Below are positions 33,660-44,550 of a DNA stretch of 64,000 nucleotides, in pieces; positions within the stretch are counted from its first letter, which is position 1, and every line of letters starts with the position of its first letter. The stretch lies in the NCBI GenBank assembly GCA_030789695.1, contig CM061139.1:203705641-203769640 (forward strand). Direction: 5' to 3'. The DNA is from Scilla litardierei (lineage: Eukaryota; Streptophyta; Magnoliopsida; Asparagales; Asparagaceae). Below the pieces are notes generated by a model that worked only from the letters and a program-made list of their open reading frames with translations, made no database searches and was not told where the DNA came from. A program made the translations under genes and the position numbers.

Positions 33660-33932
33660 GTTGATTATCATGACTAGGAACATATTATGGAATAGATAAA
33701 AATAAATGTGGATAAACTTTAATAGCAGAAAAGTATGGGGACAAACTCAAATAATTTAACATCATCTGACACAACACTTGTGATGTATGAGATCAAAGTA
33801 GCAGCAACCTTCTTAAGTCCATACATATCCAAGAAATAAGCATTTGATTGAACTAGAAGATAATTTGTCAAGACCTGACTAAAAGACATACAAAGCAAGT
33901 GTACCGAAAAACACGATGCACACCAAAGAAGA
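33660..33932 (-). pseudogene. Old minus-strand copia: post-integrase region
   Basis: Continues the copia at 39074-40060 across Copia C. The minus strand reads FGVHRVFRYTCFV, then IIF.FNQMLISW and LSLSPYFSAI. These are worn forms of the P.VFGCTCFV...KL...IKC.FLGY...KGY..Y and VTF.E..PFF blocks. Stops and frame changes are present. Confidence 0.7.
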
Positions 33933-34037
33933 TATTGTGTGTTATTGGGTGTGTGTACAAAGAAAAGAGAGGGCTGATATAAATATGAAGGGTTAGCCAT
34001 CATTTGTGGCTAATCACTATTTTCCCCAAAATCTACA
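33933..34037 (+). repeat. Copia C 5' LTR
   Basis: Starts TATTGTGTGTTATTGGG and ends AATCTACA. If GAAGA is the 5-bp duplication, the LTR has TA..CA rather than TG..CA termini. It contains a TATA-like GATATAAATATG and a 7-bp hairpin TTAGCCA/TGGCTAA. Confidence 0.9.
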
Positions 34038-34050
34038 TGGTATCAGAGCC
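34038..34050 (+). other. Copia C primer-binding site
   Basis: TGGTATCAGAGCC, exact complement of the initiator tRNA-Met 3' end, directly after the LTR. The leader 34051-34442 is GC-rich with CCCTAA/CCCTAG-like repeats near the PBS and no ORF of note. Confidence 0.92.
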
Positions 34051-34442
34051 AAACCCCTAAAACCCTAGCCCTAAAACCCTAACCCTAGCCCGCACGCGCA
34101 GTCGCCGCGCAGCCGCCGCCCTCCCACGCACGCCGCGCCTCCGCCTGCTGCTGTGCGCGCCGCCGCCGCCGCCACCTGCGCGTGCCGCCACTCCGCTGCC
34201 GCTGCTGATCCGCTGCTGATCCTCCTCTCTCCTATTCCCTTGCACGTCCTCTTCTAGCCGTCACATAGCCCTAACTAGCCACAAAAGAGAACCCCCAAAA
34301 AAAACCCTAACCCTAGATCTATGGTAGAGCCATGAAGAGGACTCCATAGATTTACGGTTAGGGTATGACCTAGAAGAGGAGGAGGAGAAGTAGATCTGCG
34401 GATCTAAGAAGGGAGAAAGGAGAGATCTGCGGATCTGGAGAG

Positions 34443-35440
34443 ATGGGGGACAATCTTACCTCAGCTGACATGAAGGCCTTCATTGGAGAGATAACGAAAC
34501 TGCTTGCTTCGAAGGAATTGGGATCCTCGAGTGGATCGACGCCTTCACGACCCGTACAGAAGCTTGAATTGATGCCCAATGATGTGAAATTGGAAGGGAC
34601 GAAGAATTACCTCAGTTGGTCCAGGAGGGTGCTTCTCATCCTGAAGTCGAAGGGGTTAGAAGGCGTCATTCTGGGTTCATGTAAGGAACCGGTGGATAAG
34701 GATGGGGATGATTGGAAAGTCTGGAGCACCACCAACTCACTGGTGGCTGCTTGGTTGATGACATCGATGGTTCCACCCATTGCTGGGATGGTGGAGGCCA
34801 TAGAGAGTGCTGCGGGGATATGGAGTATGGTGGAGAAAATATATTCTGGAGCAGGGAATGTGATGCTTATGATGGAGGTTCAGGGCAAGGTCGACACCTT
34901 GAAGCAGGGGGAGATGTCTATTCTAGCCTACTCTGCGGAGTTGAAAAGGCTGTGGTCAGAGTTAGACCCACTATGACCCTATTGATCTGCCTGATCCTAG
35001 GAGTGCTGCGATACACAGGAAGTGGGTGGAGCATAGGCGTGTGACACATTTTCTGAGGAACCTGAATGGAGACTTTGAGGTCAGGAGGGCGAGTATGTGT
35101 CACTTATCCTCCATCCCATCTCTGGAGGAGGCCATAGCTGCAATGGCACAGGAGGAGACCAGACTGAGAGTTATGAAGGACGAGGGTACTCAGGTCACTC
35201 GGGCTGCACTGGCTGTACCGGCAGTGGCAGCAGTGAGCGAGGATCGAGAGTGCTACACCTGTGGGGTGAAGGGGCACCTGAGCTTTAACTGCCCACAGAA
35301 GGGTAGTGGACGAGGACGTGGCACAGGAGGCAGAGGAGGAGGTCGTTGGGGTCGTGGAGGCCGTGGACGAGGTCGCGGCGGCCCACGGGCCAACTTTGCT
35401 ACTGCTGATGGACGACAGGAGACAGTGATGATTGAGGCTA
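34443..35440 (+). pseudogene. Copia C gag, one frameshift
   Basis: Starts at the ATG at 34443 (MGDNLTSADMKAF). The retrotransposon gag domain follows: VKLEGTKNYLSWSRRVLLIL and LKRLWSELDPL, then after a one-base frame change near 34972 YDPIDLPDPRSAAIHRKWVE and LEEAIAAMAQEETRLRV. A zinc knuckle CYTCGVKGHLSFNC (about 35251-35292) precedes a Gly/Arg-rich RNA-binding tail (35310-35390). When intact it forms virus-like particles. The single frameshift is the only lesion I see. Confidence 0.9.
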
Positions 35441-37300
35441 CGCCAGCTGAGGCGTCAGATCTAGAGCAGCGGAGACAGTCCAGGTCTACTACTGAGAGCT
35501 CGGAGAGTCATGCAGACCAGACTGGAGATGTTGCTTCGCCATTCGGTAACTTTGCCCACTTCGCTCACACGGGATCAGGTAACCAATTAGCCCTTTCATG
35601 TAGAGATCATATAGAGTGGATTATTGACTCAGGTGCATCTAGTCATGTGTCAGGTGCATATAGACAGTTTTCCATATATAAACCACATACCATTCATGAA
35701 ACTGTTCAGACAGCTGATGGCACATCCCAACCCATTAGAGGGATTGGCACTATTCAGTGCACTCCCTCCATACGCCTCTCTTCAGTCCTTCACGTCCCAT
35801 CATTTCCAGTCAACCTTTTATCTGTTGGCTCTATTGTTGATGATCTCGACTGTAGCATTACTTTTGACTCTACTCATTGTGTGTTGCAGGAAAGGAAGAC
35901 TGGGAGGAGGCTTGGGACTGGCGTCAGGCGTGATGGACTGTGGTATCTTGACAGAGCTAGTGGGGATGCTGCATTGGCTGTCGTTGGTGGAGAGAAGGAA
36001 AGGGAGGTACTTTTATTACATTGTCAGTTGGGACACTTGCCTTTTGATATGTTGAGTAAAATGTATCCTGAGATTTTGAATAGAGTAAATGAAATGAATT
36101 TGAAGTGTGATGCATGTGAATTTGGGAAACACACTAGGACATCATATCCTAGTGTGGGGATGAGGAGTGTAGAGAGATTTCATCTTATTCACTCAGATGT
36201 TTGGGGGCCCTGCCCAGTGACTTCAGTAAGTGGGTTCAGGTAGTTTATCACTTTCATAGATTGTCATTCTCGGATGACATGGCTTTACATGATGAAAAAC
36301 AAAAGCGAAGTGTTGAAGTGTTTTCAGGACTTCCATAGAAGTGTCAGAAATGTGTATGAGGCCAAGATCCGTGTCTTGAGAACGGATAATGGGACAGAGT
36401 ATGTAAACAAGGAGTTTGCATCTTATCTATCTGAGAGTGGGATAACTCATCAAACACTTTTCCAACACGCCTCAACAGAACGGAGTTGCTGAAAGGAAAA
36501 ATAGACACTTGTTGGAGGTAACTAGGTCACTCATGCTCACCATGAATGTACCTAAGATATTGTGGAGTGAAGCAGTGATGACAGCTACCTATCTCATCAA
36601 CAGGATGCCTTCGCGGATCCTTGGTATGAAGTCCCCATGTGAGATTCTTATGGGAAAGAACACTTTTGTAGTTCCACCAAAAGTGTTTGGATGCACATGC
36701 TTTGTGAGGGATCATAGACCTTCTGTGGGGAAGCTGGATGCTCAGGCAATTAAATGCATATTTGTTGGGTATCCTTCAAATCAGAAAAGCTATAGGTGTT
36801 GGAGTCACTCAGAAAGAAGGCTGTTTGTGAGTATGGATGTGACGTTCAGGGAGACTGAGCATTTTTATGGAGGACTGACAGATTCTACATCAGTATTTGA
36901 TACTGGTGCCTCTCCAAACACAGGAGGAGTTGGTCGAGAGGGGGAGACTGATGACAGGAGGGTAGTGGTTGGACTTATACCGTGTCCTGTCGGGCCTACT
37001 GGTACTGGTCCTGATAGCAGGGAGGAGGAAAGGACCTTGGTGGAAGAGGAGGAAGACAGGTTGTACGGCAAGAAATATAGCAGGAGACAGAAGGGTAGTC
37101 ATGGCGATGGAGAACAACAAGAAGACATCTCCCCCACTGAAGAACCACTAGCTCCACAGCCACATGTCGAGATTGATCAGTCTATCACGCCTGCTCGAGT
37201 CCCGACTTCCTTACTGCCTTCCTCTCCTAACACGGATGGTAACCTTTCTTTGCCTTCCTCTAGTTTAGATCTTCCACTTGCATCTCGTAGGGAGCCTCGT
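35441..37300 (+). pseudogene. Copia C protease and integrase
   Basis: Protease: WIIDSGASSHVSG near 35618. GAG-pre-integrase: LLLHCQLGHLPFDMLSKMYP and CDACEFGKHTRTSYP. Integrase core: FHLIHSDVWGPCPV (first Asp), VLRTDNGTEYVNKEF (second Asp), [15 protein letters not shown] (Glu). A TAG at 36241-36243 sits where Trp is expected in FRWF, one transition from TGG. A one-base frame change near 36460 precedes the Glu block. Then [22 protein letters not shown] and [14 protein letters not shown], followed by a variable linker. Confidence 0.92.
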
Positions 37301-38954
37301 ATCAATGCCGGCAGGCCTCCTGTACGGTATGGATATGAGAATGATATTGCTAATCATGTCTCATATGCTTCTCTTACACCTGCATATAGGGCTATCATTG
37401 CATCCTTACAGTCTATCTCTATACCAAGTGATTGGCGAGTGGCAAAGCAACATCCCCAGTGGAAGAAAGCAATGCTCGAAGAACTTGAAGCACTGGAGAA
37501 GAACAAGACATGGAGACTTGTCTCACTTCCAGCAGGGAAGAAAGCTGTGGGCTGCAAGTGGGTATTCACAATAAAGCAAACTCCAGAAGGGAAGGTGGAC
37601 AGGTACAAAGCGAAGCTGGTTGCCAAGGGCTACAGTCAGACTTATGGGATTGATTATAATGAGACATTTGCCCCAATGGCAAAGATGAGTACTGTGAGAG
37701 TACTGGTATCCTGTGCAGTGAATTTTGGATGGAAATTGCATCAGTTGGATTAAAAATGCCTTCTTGCATGGAGATTTACAGGAGGAGGTATACATGGAGG
37801 TTCCACCTGGCTTTAGCACACAACAGACGATGGGAAAGGTGTGTAGACTGGACAAGTCTTTGTATGGGCTGAAGCAATCTCCAAGGGCATGGTTTAACAG
37901 ATTCAGGCGTGCAGTCATCACTATGGCCTACAAGCAGAGTAATGGTGATCATACTGTATTCTATAGACATTCAGGACAGCGGATTACCCTTCTGGCTGTG
38001 TATGTTGATGATATTATTATCACTGGAGATGATGAAGAGGGAATCTCTCACTTGAAGGTAAGGTTGGCGAGAGAATTTGAGGTCAAGGACCTTGGACAGT
38101 TGGGGTATTTCCTTGGACTGGAGATTGCTAGGTCCAGGAAGGGTATAGTTCTCTCAAAGAGGAAGTATGCCCTTGATTTACTGGCTGAGACTGGTATGTT
38201 GGGGTGTCGTCCAGCAGTTACTCCTATTGATCAGAATCATAGGTTGCATTCACAATCAGGGGAGCCAGTAGACAAAGAAAGGTACCAGAGACTTGTTGGA
38301 CGCCTTATCTACTTATGCCATACCAGACCTGACATTGCATATGCTATCAGTGTGGTAAGTAGATACATGCATGATCCTAGGACTGGACATATGGAGGCAG
38401 TCTTCAGGATACTGAGGTATCTGAAGAATAGTCCAGGAAAAGGCATATTATTTGGTAGTCATGGTCACATGAATGTGACAGGCTACTGTGATGCGGATTG
38501 GGCCAGTTGCCTAGATGATAGGAGATCGGCCTCGGGCTACTGTGTGTTTGTTGGGGGCAACTTAGTCTCTTGGCGCAGCAAGAAGCAGGATTTGGTGGCT
38601 CGTTCCACTGCAGAGGCAGAGTATCGTGCTATGGTGCTTAGTACCTGTGAGATGATCTGGTTGAGATCACTTCTACATGAGCTACGCCTGCTGAGAGAAG
38701 GACCATTGCGGTTGTTGTGTGATAACAAGTCAGCAATTAACATTTCCAACAACCCAGTGCAACATGATAGAACGAAGCACATAGAGATTGACAGGTTCTT
38801 CATTAAAGAAAGATTGGACAAGAAACAGTTGGAGATGTCCTACATTACTTCTGGACAGCAACTAGCTGATTGTCTTACAAAGGGATTGAACTCTAAAGGA
38901 GTAGAGGATGCTTGTAACAAGATGTGCATGATAAATATCTTTTGCTCATCTTGA
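37301..38954 (+). pseudogene. Copia C reverse transcriptase and RNase H
   Basis: [42 protein letters not shown] and [21 protein letters not shown] short deletion near 37752 turns the expected LDVKNAFLHGDL into a stop. It then continues YGLKQSPRAWFNRF and the catalytic AVYVDDIIITG (37990s). RNase H: GYCDADWASCLDDRRSASGY, WRSKKQDLVARSTAEAEYRA, CDNKSAINISNNPVQHDRTK and HIEIDRFFIKERL, ending at the stop at 38952-38954. All catalytic residues are present. Confidence 0.93.
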
Positions 38955-38961
38955 GGGGGAG

Positions 38962-39068
38962 TATTGTGTGTTATTGGGTGTGTGTGTGTAAAGAAAAGAG
39001 GGGGCTGATATAAATATGAATGGTTAGCCATCATTTGTGGCTAATCACTATTTTCCCCAAAATCTACA
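38962..39068 (+). repeat. Copia C 3' LTR with preceding polypurine tract
   Basis: TTGAGGGGGAG (38951-38961) is the PPT and is followed directly by TATTGTGTG. It ends AATCTACA. It differs from the 5' LTR by a GT-repeat length change and a few bases. Confidence 0.92.
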
Positions 39069-39073
39069 GAAGA

Positions 39074-40060
39074 TATGTTTGTCAGGATATAAATATGAGA
39101 AAGGGATCCTACCACAGAGCACAGACGATGCCATTCTATTGATTAAGTTACAAGTGCATAGAACATCATCACCGTACATATATTTGGGAGTATTACCCTA
39201 AAGATAATTAAGAATATGCGTGTGGATCATAATTGTTCGAGCTACATCATGAAGATGTCAAGTTTCTTCTCAACAACCACATTTTGTTAGGAAGTATGTG
39301 AACATGAATTTTGATGTAAAATACCATTAGAAGTGCAAAAATTAAAAATATTAGATTACACAAATTCAAAAGCATTATCAATGTGCAAGTACGAATAAAT
39401 GTAGAAAACTAAGTCCTTATTTCATTAAAAAAGTTTTTGATAATTTCCTTTAACAAATATACAGAGGTCATTCTTGAGAAATCATCAACAAAAGGTAAGA
39501 AATATTTATGACTTCAAATAAATAAAACACGACATGAAGACATGACTCGGATCTGAATTTCGATGGTGTTTTTCTAACTTCCAAGCCTTATACAGCAAAG
39601 AAATAGATGACTCGATAGGAATTAATTGATGAAGTTCCTGTAAAGAGGAATGCACTAGGTGACGATGCCACTAAAGTGATGTATCAGAAGAGAAAACTAT
39701 AGCCAAGCTTAAAGGTGTAGCACCATTGTTCAAATAATAGCGGCCATCTTGTTCATGGCTCAAACTAATCGTCATCCACACTGTAGATCTTTAAAGACAA
39801 TGCATGGGGAAAAAATTATTGATTTTTTTTATCTCTGTAAGTTGACTAATAAACATATAAGAAACATAAGAAACATACAATACGTCATGTAATTATAGAG
39901 TAAAAGTGATATGAACTGTCCATGCACCAGGACAATGTACCATCTATATATTATGAGTAGGAAGAAAACATTTATTACCAGTAATGCAAGATGTGGCTTC
40001 GGAATCTTCCAAGACTAAGAAGTCTAAACAATGAGTGGAAAAGTGCCTGAAGTTAAGGCA
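39074..40060 (-). pseudogene. Old minus-strand copia: gag end, protease, integrase
   Basis: Reading down the minus strand: DSEATSCITGNKCFLPT (protease, near 40000), HEQDGRYYLNNGATPLSLA, WKLEKHHRNSDPSHV (zinc-finger exit), FVDDFSRMTSVYLLKE (near 39490), ILPNKMWLLRRNL (worn [13 protein letters not shown]), ARTIMIHTHI, then LINRMASSVLCGRIPF and SYLYPDKHIF up to 39074. These are copia blocks in correct order. The reading frame crosses into 33932 across the GAAGA site of Copia C. Confidence 0.82.
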
Positions 40061-40073
40061 GGTGCAGCCTTTA

Positions 40074-40169
40074 GGGATGTAAACGGGTCAAACTCACATC
40101 GGATTCATGTGAGATCCAAACCCAAAACAGATAAGAAATTCGCATTCGGACGTGGGGTTAGGGTGGAAT
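40074..40169. other. Probable hAT-like MITE left end (host of the TRIM)
   Basis: TTTAGGGATGTAAACGGGTC resembles the 'AGGGATGTAAACGGG' ends of plant hAT MITEs. A partner (reverse complement CCAAGGGTGTAAATTTGG) lies at about 60371-60388. No matching 8-bp flanks are visible, so this stays tentative. Confidence 0.4.
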
Positions 40170-40350
40170 TGTTGGGTTGCGAACAATAGTCCCACATTGG
40201 CTAGGTTGGGGATCTTGGTGGGGTATAAATATGGGTGGTGTATCTCCATTGGTATGAGGCCTTTTGGGGAGACCCAAGAGCAAAACCAATTGGGCCAGTG
40301 GGCCTAACTGAACAATATCATACCAATGTGGAGATCCTACCAAAACAACA
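40170..40350 (+). repeat. TRIM 5' LTR
   Basis: 181 bp, TGTTGGG...CAACA, followed by TGGTATCAGAG. Confidence 0.85.
40189..40231 (+). promoter_or_regulatory. USE-like motif plus TATA box in the TRIM LTR
   Basis: GTCCCACATTG (40189-40199) matches the plant snRNA upstream sequence element RTCCCACATCG at all but one base. TATAAATA begins at 40224, 24 nt later. In plant snRNA genes the shorter USE-TATA spacing (about 23-24) goes with Pol III and the longer (about 33-34) with Pol II. Function in the LTR is inferred. Confidence 0.5.
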
Positions 40351-40361
40351 TGGTATCAGAG

Positions 40362-40774
40362 TGATGCGTCTAGGGCTATTTGTGGGGATAAATGTAGGAT
40401 TTTTAGGGTTGTGGACTAATAAATAAAGGATTTTTATATGGAAAAACAGATCTGAAATTAGAATAGAATTGCAAGAATAAAGATCTAGGGTTAGATTAAT
40501 CTACGAAAGAAAGCAAGATAAATCAATTTGTAAATTAATCTAAGATCTAAGGAAAATAACTCACAATTCAATTCTTCGGTAAACCTTCTAGGGCCGGCCG
40601 GCCCTTGCTTAACGGGGGATTAGCTAATTGTTGAATTACTAAACGACCCCTTTGTAGTTGCGAAACTACAAGTTTGACCCCGGATCCGTTGTGGACCTGA
40701 GTCGCCTCCTCCTTTGATAAACTTGAACCGGCCCCTCCTTAGACCCGCGCGCCTCATTGACCCGCGCCTCATCA
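40362..40774 (-). repeat. Gypsy-2 3' LTR
   Basis: 413 bp. On the minus strand it starts TGATGAGGCGCGG (40774) after a gggaggagtag purine tract and ends GACGCATCA. Homologous to 59424-59831. Confidence 0.93.
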
Positions 40775-40789
40775 CTACTCCTCCCAAAA

Positions 40790-42115
40790 GTGCCACCTTG
40801 TTCTCAAGGTGGAAGTCTGGAAATTGGTCTCGTATCACCTCCCGGGGCTCCCATGTCGCATCATAGTCCGGCAGTCCTCTCCATCTGATAAGCACCTCGT
40901 GTGTCCCATCTACGGCCTGTCTAACACCAGTCAGTTCCTGTGACTCAAGCATCACCTCCATGTCATCTGTTAGGATGGGAGGAAGAGTAGGCGATAGAGT
41001 ATGGTCCCCAATCGCTCGTCGCGGCTGTGAGACATGGAAAACAGGGTGGATGGTGGAAGTAGCAGGTAACTCAAGACGATACACCATCTTCCCTATCTAT
41101 GCGGTAATCTCGAATGGCCCATAGTAACGGGCCGCCAGCTTCTCATTGCTCCTATGGGCCATTGTCTTCTGTTTGTAGGGGCGGAGCTTAAGGTAAACCC
41201 GATCACCTACGGCAAATTGCACATCCCTCCAGTGTTCATCAGCTTTAGTTTTCATTATCTGTTGGGCCCGCAGTAAATGCCTTTTCATGTCCTCCAAATA
41301 TTTGTCTCGCTCCCCAAAATGCTCCTCCACCTGTGAAACGGGAGTGGTACCTCTAATGTAGTAGACCAACTGGGGCGGGTCCCGTCCATACAAAATCCGA
41401 AAAGGTGTACTATGTGCTGTAGAGTGGTAGGAAGTGTTCCAGTATTCTGCCCATGCTAACCACCTAGCCCACTGCTTCGACGAACCTGAAGCAAAACACC
41501 TCAAGTATGTTTTCACACTCCTATTCACCACATCGGTCAGTCCATCTGTCTGTGGGTGATAGGCTGTGATCCTCCTCAGTTTAGTCCCCTGAACCTTGAA
41601 CAACTCCCGCCAAAAAATGCTCATGAATACTTTGTCTCTGTCGGATACTATGGAAGCAGGGAAACCATGCAAGCGGACCACCTTCCGCATAAACGTTGTA
41701 GTTAATGTCACTGCCGTACAGGGATGTCACAATGGCACGAAGTGGACGTACTTGCTGAGGTGGTCCACCACCACTAGTATGGAATTGTATCCCTCTGATC
41801 ATGGTAGCCCCTCGATGAAGTCCATGCTGATATCCTCCCAAACTCTCTCCGGAAGGGCCAACGGCTGTAGAAATCCCGCTGGTTCCATTGCCATATATTT
41901 GTGACGCTGGCAAACATCACACTCCGCAATCATCTTATCAATGTCTTTTTCATGCCTGGCCAGTACAGCTCCATAGACATCCTCTTGTAAGTCTGTTGAA
42001 TCCTTGAATGCCCTCCAATAGAGCTGCCGTGGAACTCCTGAAATATCAATGGGATATGCATGGATCCCCTAGGAATCACCAGTCTCCCCTGGTCAAGTAG
42101 TTGCTGCCCACTCAT
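40790..42115 (-). pseudogene. Gypsy-2 integrase and chromodomain
   Basis: Zinc-finger part at 41930-42115 (LIFQEFHGSSIGGHSRIQQT). The core at 41097-41711 has GFPASIVSDRDKVFMSIFW with the second catalytic Asp intact, then ITAYHPQTDGLTDVVN, where the expected Glu of GQTE is Asp. VIHPVFHVSQ-type (TIHPVFHVSQPRRAIGDH) and chromodomain segments (EVLIRWRGLPDYDATWEP, DFHLENKVALLGG) follow to about 40800. The frame shifts at about 41715 and 41095. In intact relatives it inserts cDNA at chromatin marked by histone methylation. Confidence 0.9.
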
Positions 42116-42299
42116 GGTATACCCCGGAAATTCCGCTGAACCCTACTGCAGTGCCTCCTGTATCTGTGCTAAACATGTATCGGCCTCAATCTCTCTGCTC
42201 AACGGTTCCCAGTCTTGGAGGACCGGTACGGAAATGGCTGCCACCTCTGCTGACTCCTCTATGCGGGACAAGGCGTCTGCCGCCTTATTCTCCAAGCCT

Positions 42300-43600
42300 G
42301 GTTGGTATTATATCTCGAATGTATAATGGACCAGCTTGGAGAGCCACTTCTTATGCTCTTCTGTAATCATGCGCTGCTCCAACAAATATTTCAGACTCCT
42401 CTGGTCGGTCCTCACTATAAATTGTCTCCTCAATAAATAAGGCCGACACTTCTGGATTGAGAGCACGATCGCCATCAATTCCCTCTCATATACTGATTTC
42501 AGCCTCCCTCGTGCTGATATAGTCTGGCTGAAATATGCAATAGGCCTCTGATCCTGCATCAGCACTGCCCCAACCCATGTCCTGAAGCATCGATGTCTAT
42601 CACAAAGGGTCTGCTGAAATCTGGTAATGCCAAAACCGACACGGTCGTCATCGTCTGCTTCAGGGCCTCGAATGCCTTGGTGGCATACTCGCCCCACTGA
42701 AAGCTGTTCTTCTTTAGTTGCTCTGTAAATGCCCAGGCGATCGAGCTGTAACCCTGGACGAACTTCCTGTAGTAGCCTGCAAGGCCCAAAAAGCCCTGCA
42801 GGCCCCGTAGTGTGGTGGGTAATGGCCGGTCTAACATTTCTGCAATCTTGGCCCGGTCTGCCGCCACCCCCTCTGCTGAGACGATATGCCCAAAGTACTC
42901 TACATGTGGCTGACCAAACATGCACTTCTTCTTATTTGCACAGAGCTGTTGGTCCTGTAACTCATGTAACACTGCCTGCAAATGCCCCACATGCTCCTCC
43001 ACCTGTGACTGTATATCAGTATGTCGTCGAAGAATACCAAAACAAATCTCCGAAGGTAGCGCCGAAACACCTTCAATGCCTGGAATGTCGCTGGAGCGTT
43101 CGTCAAGCCAAATTGCATGACAAGGAACTCATAGTGCCCTTTATGAGTCCTAAAGGCGGTCTTGGGCACGTCAGCTGCCCTCATCCGTATCTGGTGATAA
43201 CGTGACTTGAGATCAATCTTAGAAAAACATGCAGTCATATGGAGCTCGTCAAGTAGCTCATCGATCACTGGAATGGGGGAACTTATTGAGGACGGTTTCC
43301 TTATTCAGAGCCATGTAGTCCACACAAAATCTCCAGCTGCCATCATTCTTCTTTACCAGCAAAACTGGGCTGGAAAATGGACTCACAATCGGCTGAATCA
43401 CCCCTGCCAGTAGCATGTCATCTACCAACCTCGTTATCTCATCCTTCTGCACCTGGGGATATCTGTAAGGACGCACGTTGATGTGAGCCACGCCCTCCCG
43501 CAAAACAATGGCGTGCTCGTGGTCTTGGGGTGGTGGCAATCCCTGTAGGGTCAGAAACACATCCTCGTACTGGCTCAACAGCTACTCTATCTCTGGTGCC
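42300..43600 (-). pseudogene. Gypsy-2 reverse transcriptase and RNase H
   Basis: RT: PVLLVKKNDGSWRFCVDYMA (near 43370-43310), a frame change near 43262, then [29 protein letters not shown] and the catalytic [26 protein letters not shown] and LQGFLGLAGYYRKFV follow. RNase H: VIDIDASGHGLG, then YERELMAIVLSIQK and RTDQRSLKYLLEQRM. At least three frame changes separate these blocks. Confidence 0.9.
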
Positions 43601-43650
43601 ACTGCCTAAGAGTGATCCCCGCTCTGCTCTACTGCGGACACCACCAGTAG

Positions 43651-44151
43651 CTATACCAGATATTCTCCTCCCGTCATGTGTATAGCTCGTGTCATAGCCT
43701 TATAGGACACTAAAGAACGACAGAGGCTGGGGTCCCCCTGCAAGACTACTGTCCTCCCCTCCTCCTGGTACTCCATCCTGGACTGTTTCCAGTTTGTTTT
43801 GGTTTTCCCTAATGTATGCAGCCACTTCATCCCCAGGATGACATCAGTGTTCCCTAACTCCAAGGGAAGGAAATCCATAACAATCAGCACCCCCTGCACC
43901 GTCACAATCACACCTCGGCAGAAACAGCTGATGTGTGTCACATGTCCTGTGTCCAACACTACTCTGTATCTCCAGGTGTCGCTCAGCTGCAGACCTTGTT
44001 TTCCCACCAGCCTGCTGGAGATAAAATTGTAGGTGGCCCCGATGTCGACTAGCACCACCACATCCTGTCCGCCCACATGTCCCACCAATTTCATAGTTTG
44101 GTTCGGCGTGAACCCCACCACAGAATTGAGGGATACCTCCGCCAGGTCCAA
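43651..44151 (-). pseudogene. Gypsy-2 protease
   Basis: 167 codons include VGHVGGQDVVVLVDIGATYN, where the catalytic D-S/T-G reads D-I-G, an inactivating change. DFLPLELGNTDVILGMKWLH follows. It is the same region as 29-250 in Gypsy-1. It lies between gag (44161) and RT. Confidence 0.88.
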
Positions 44152-44160
44152 GTGCAGGTG

Positions 44161-44550
44161 CTACTGCTCCTCCTTGTCCTCTCCAGCCTCTAGTATGACC
44201 ACATCCTCCTCATCCTCCTTATTCACTATCAATATCTGGAGGGTCTGATCCCCGCAGCGATGTCTAAGAGTAAATTTTTCATCACATTTAAAGCACAGTC
44301 CCTTAGACCGCTTGTCCCGAATCTCCGCCTCGGTCATCCGTCGTATCTGCCCCCCTAACCGCTGCTCCGGCCTCCTGTCCCTATTGCCTGCAGCAACTGC
44401 GGTAGCTCCCTGGGTAGTAGTAGCTCTTTGTCCCCCGCTGGTGCCTGCCCCCGAAAAGCGGTGCCTCCCCATGCCCACACGGGCCCTCCTCTCCATCTCC
44501 TGATGGTCCTCCACCATTATAGCTGAAGTCATCATCTCTCGCAGACCCAC
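44161..44550 (-). pseudogene. Gypsy-2 gag, C-terminal part with zinc knuckle
   Basis: Continues the gag of 57695-59400 across the Athila insertion. The frame crosses the CCCAC site as KPVG|LREMM. It contains MTEAEIRDKRSKGLCFKCDE and the CFKCDEKFTLRHRC knuckle typical of chromovirus gag. The apparent start MFDTRSPLYR upstream belongs to the Athila LTR, not to this gene. Confidence 0.88.

Larger units (their letters stand above)
33933..39068 (+). mobile_element. Copia C: near-intact copia element with ~105-bp LTRs
   Basis: 5136 bp with LTRs of 105 and 107 bp that differ at only a few positions, an exact PBS, and a PPT. The GAAGA target duplication is at 33928-33932 and 39069-39073. All copia domains are present. 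I count four coding lesions: a frameshift near 34972, a TAG at 36241, a frameshift near 36460, and a short deletion near 37752. It is the youngest copia here. Confidence 0.96.

Noticed and set aside
33719..34003. 94-codon minus-strand ORF
   Set aside because: It mixes Copia C LTR and old copia sequence across an insertion boundary, so it is not a gene.
34058..34095. Telomere-like CCCTAA/CCCTAG repeats
   Set aside because: They are short, degenerate and lie in the leader of Copia C just after the PBS, so not an interstitial telomere.
40170..40350. Cassandra TRIM identity
   Set aside because: No 5S rRNA promoter boxes (A box, IE, C box) are visible in this LTR; the snRNA-like USE-TATA pair is a different arrangement.
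40620..40780. C-terminal extension of the Gypsy-2 integrase into the LTR
   Set aside because: Coding similarity ends at the chromodomain (about 40800); the rest is read-through into the 3' LTR.
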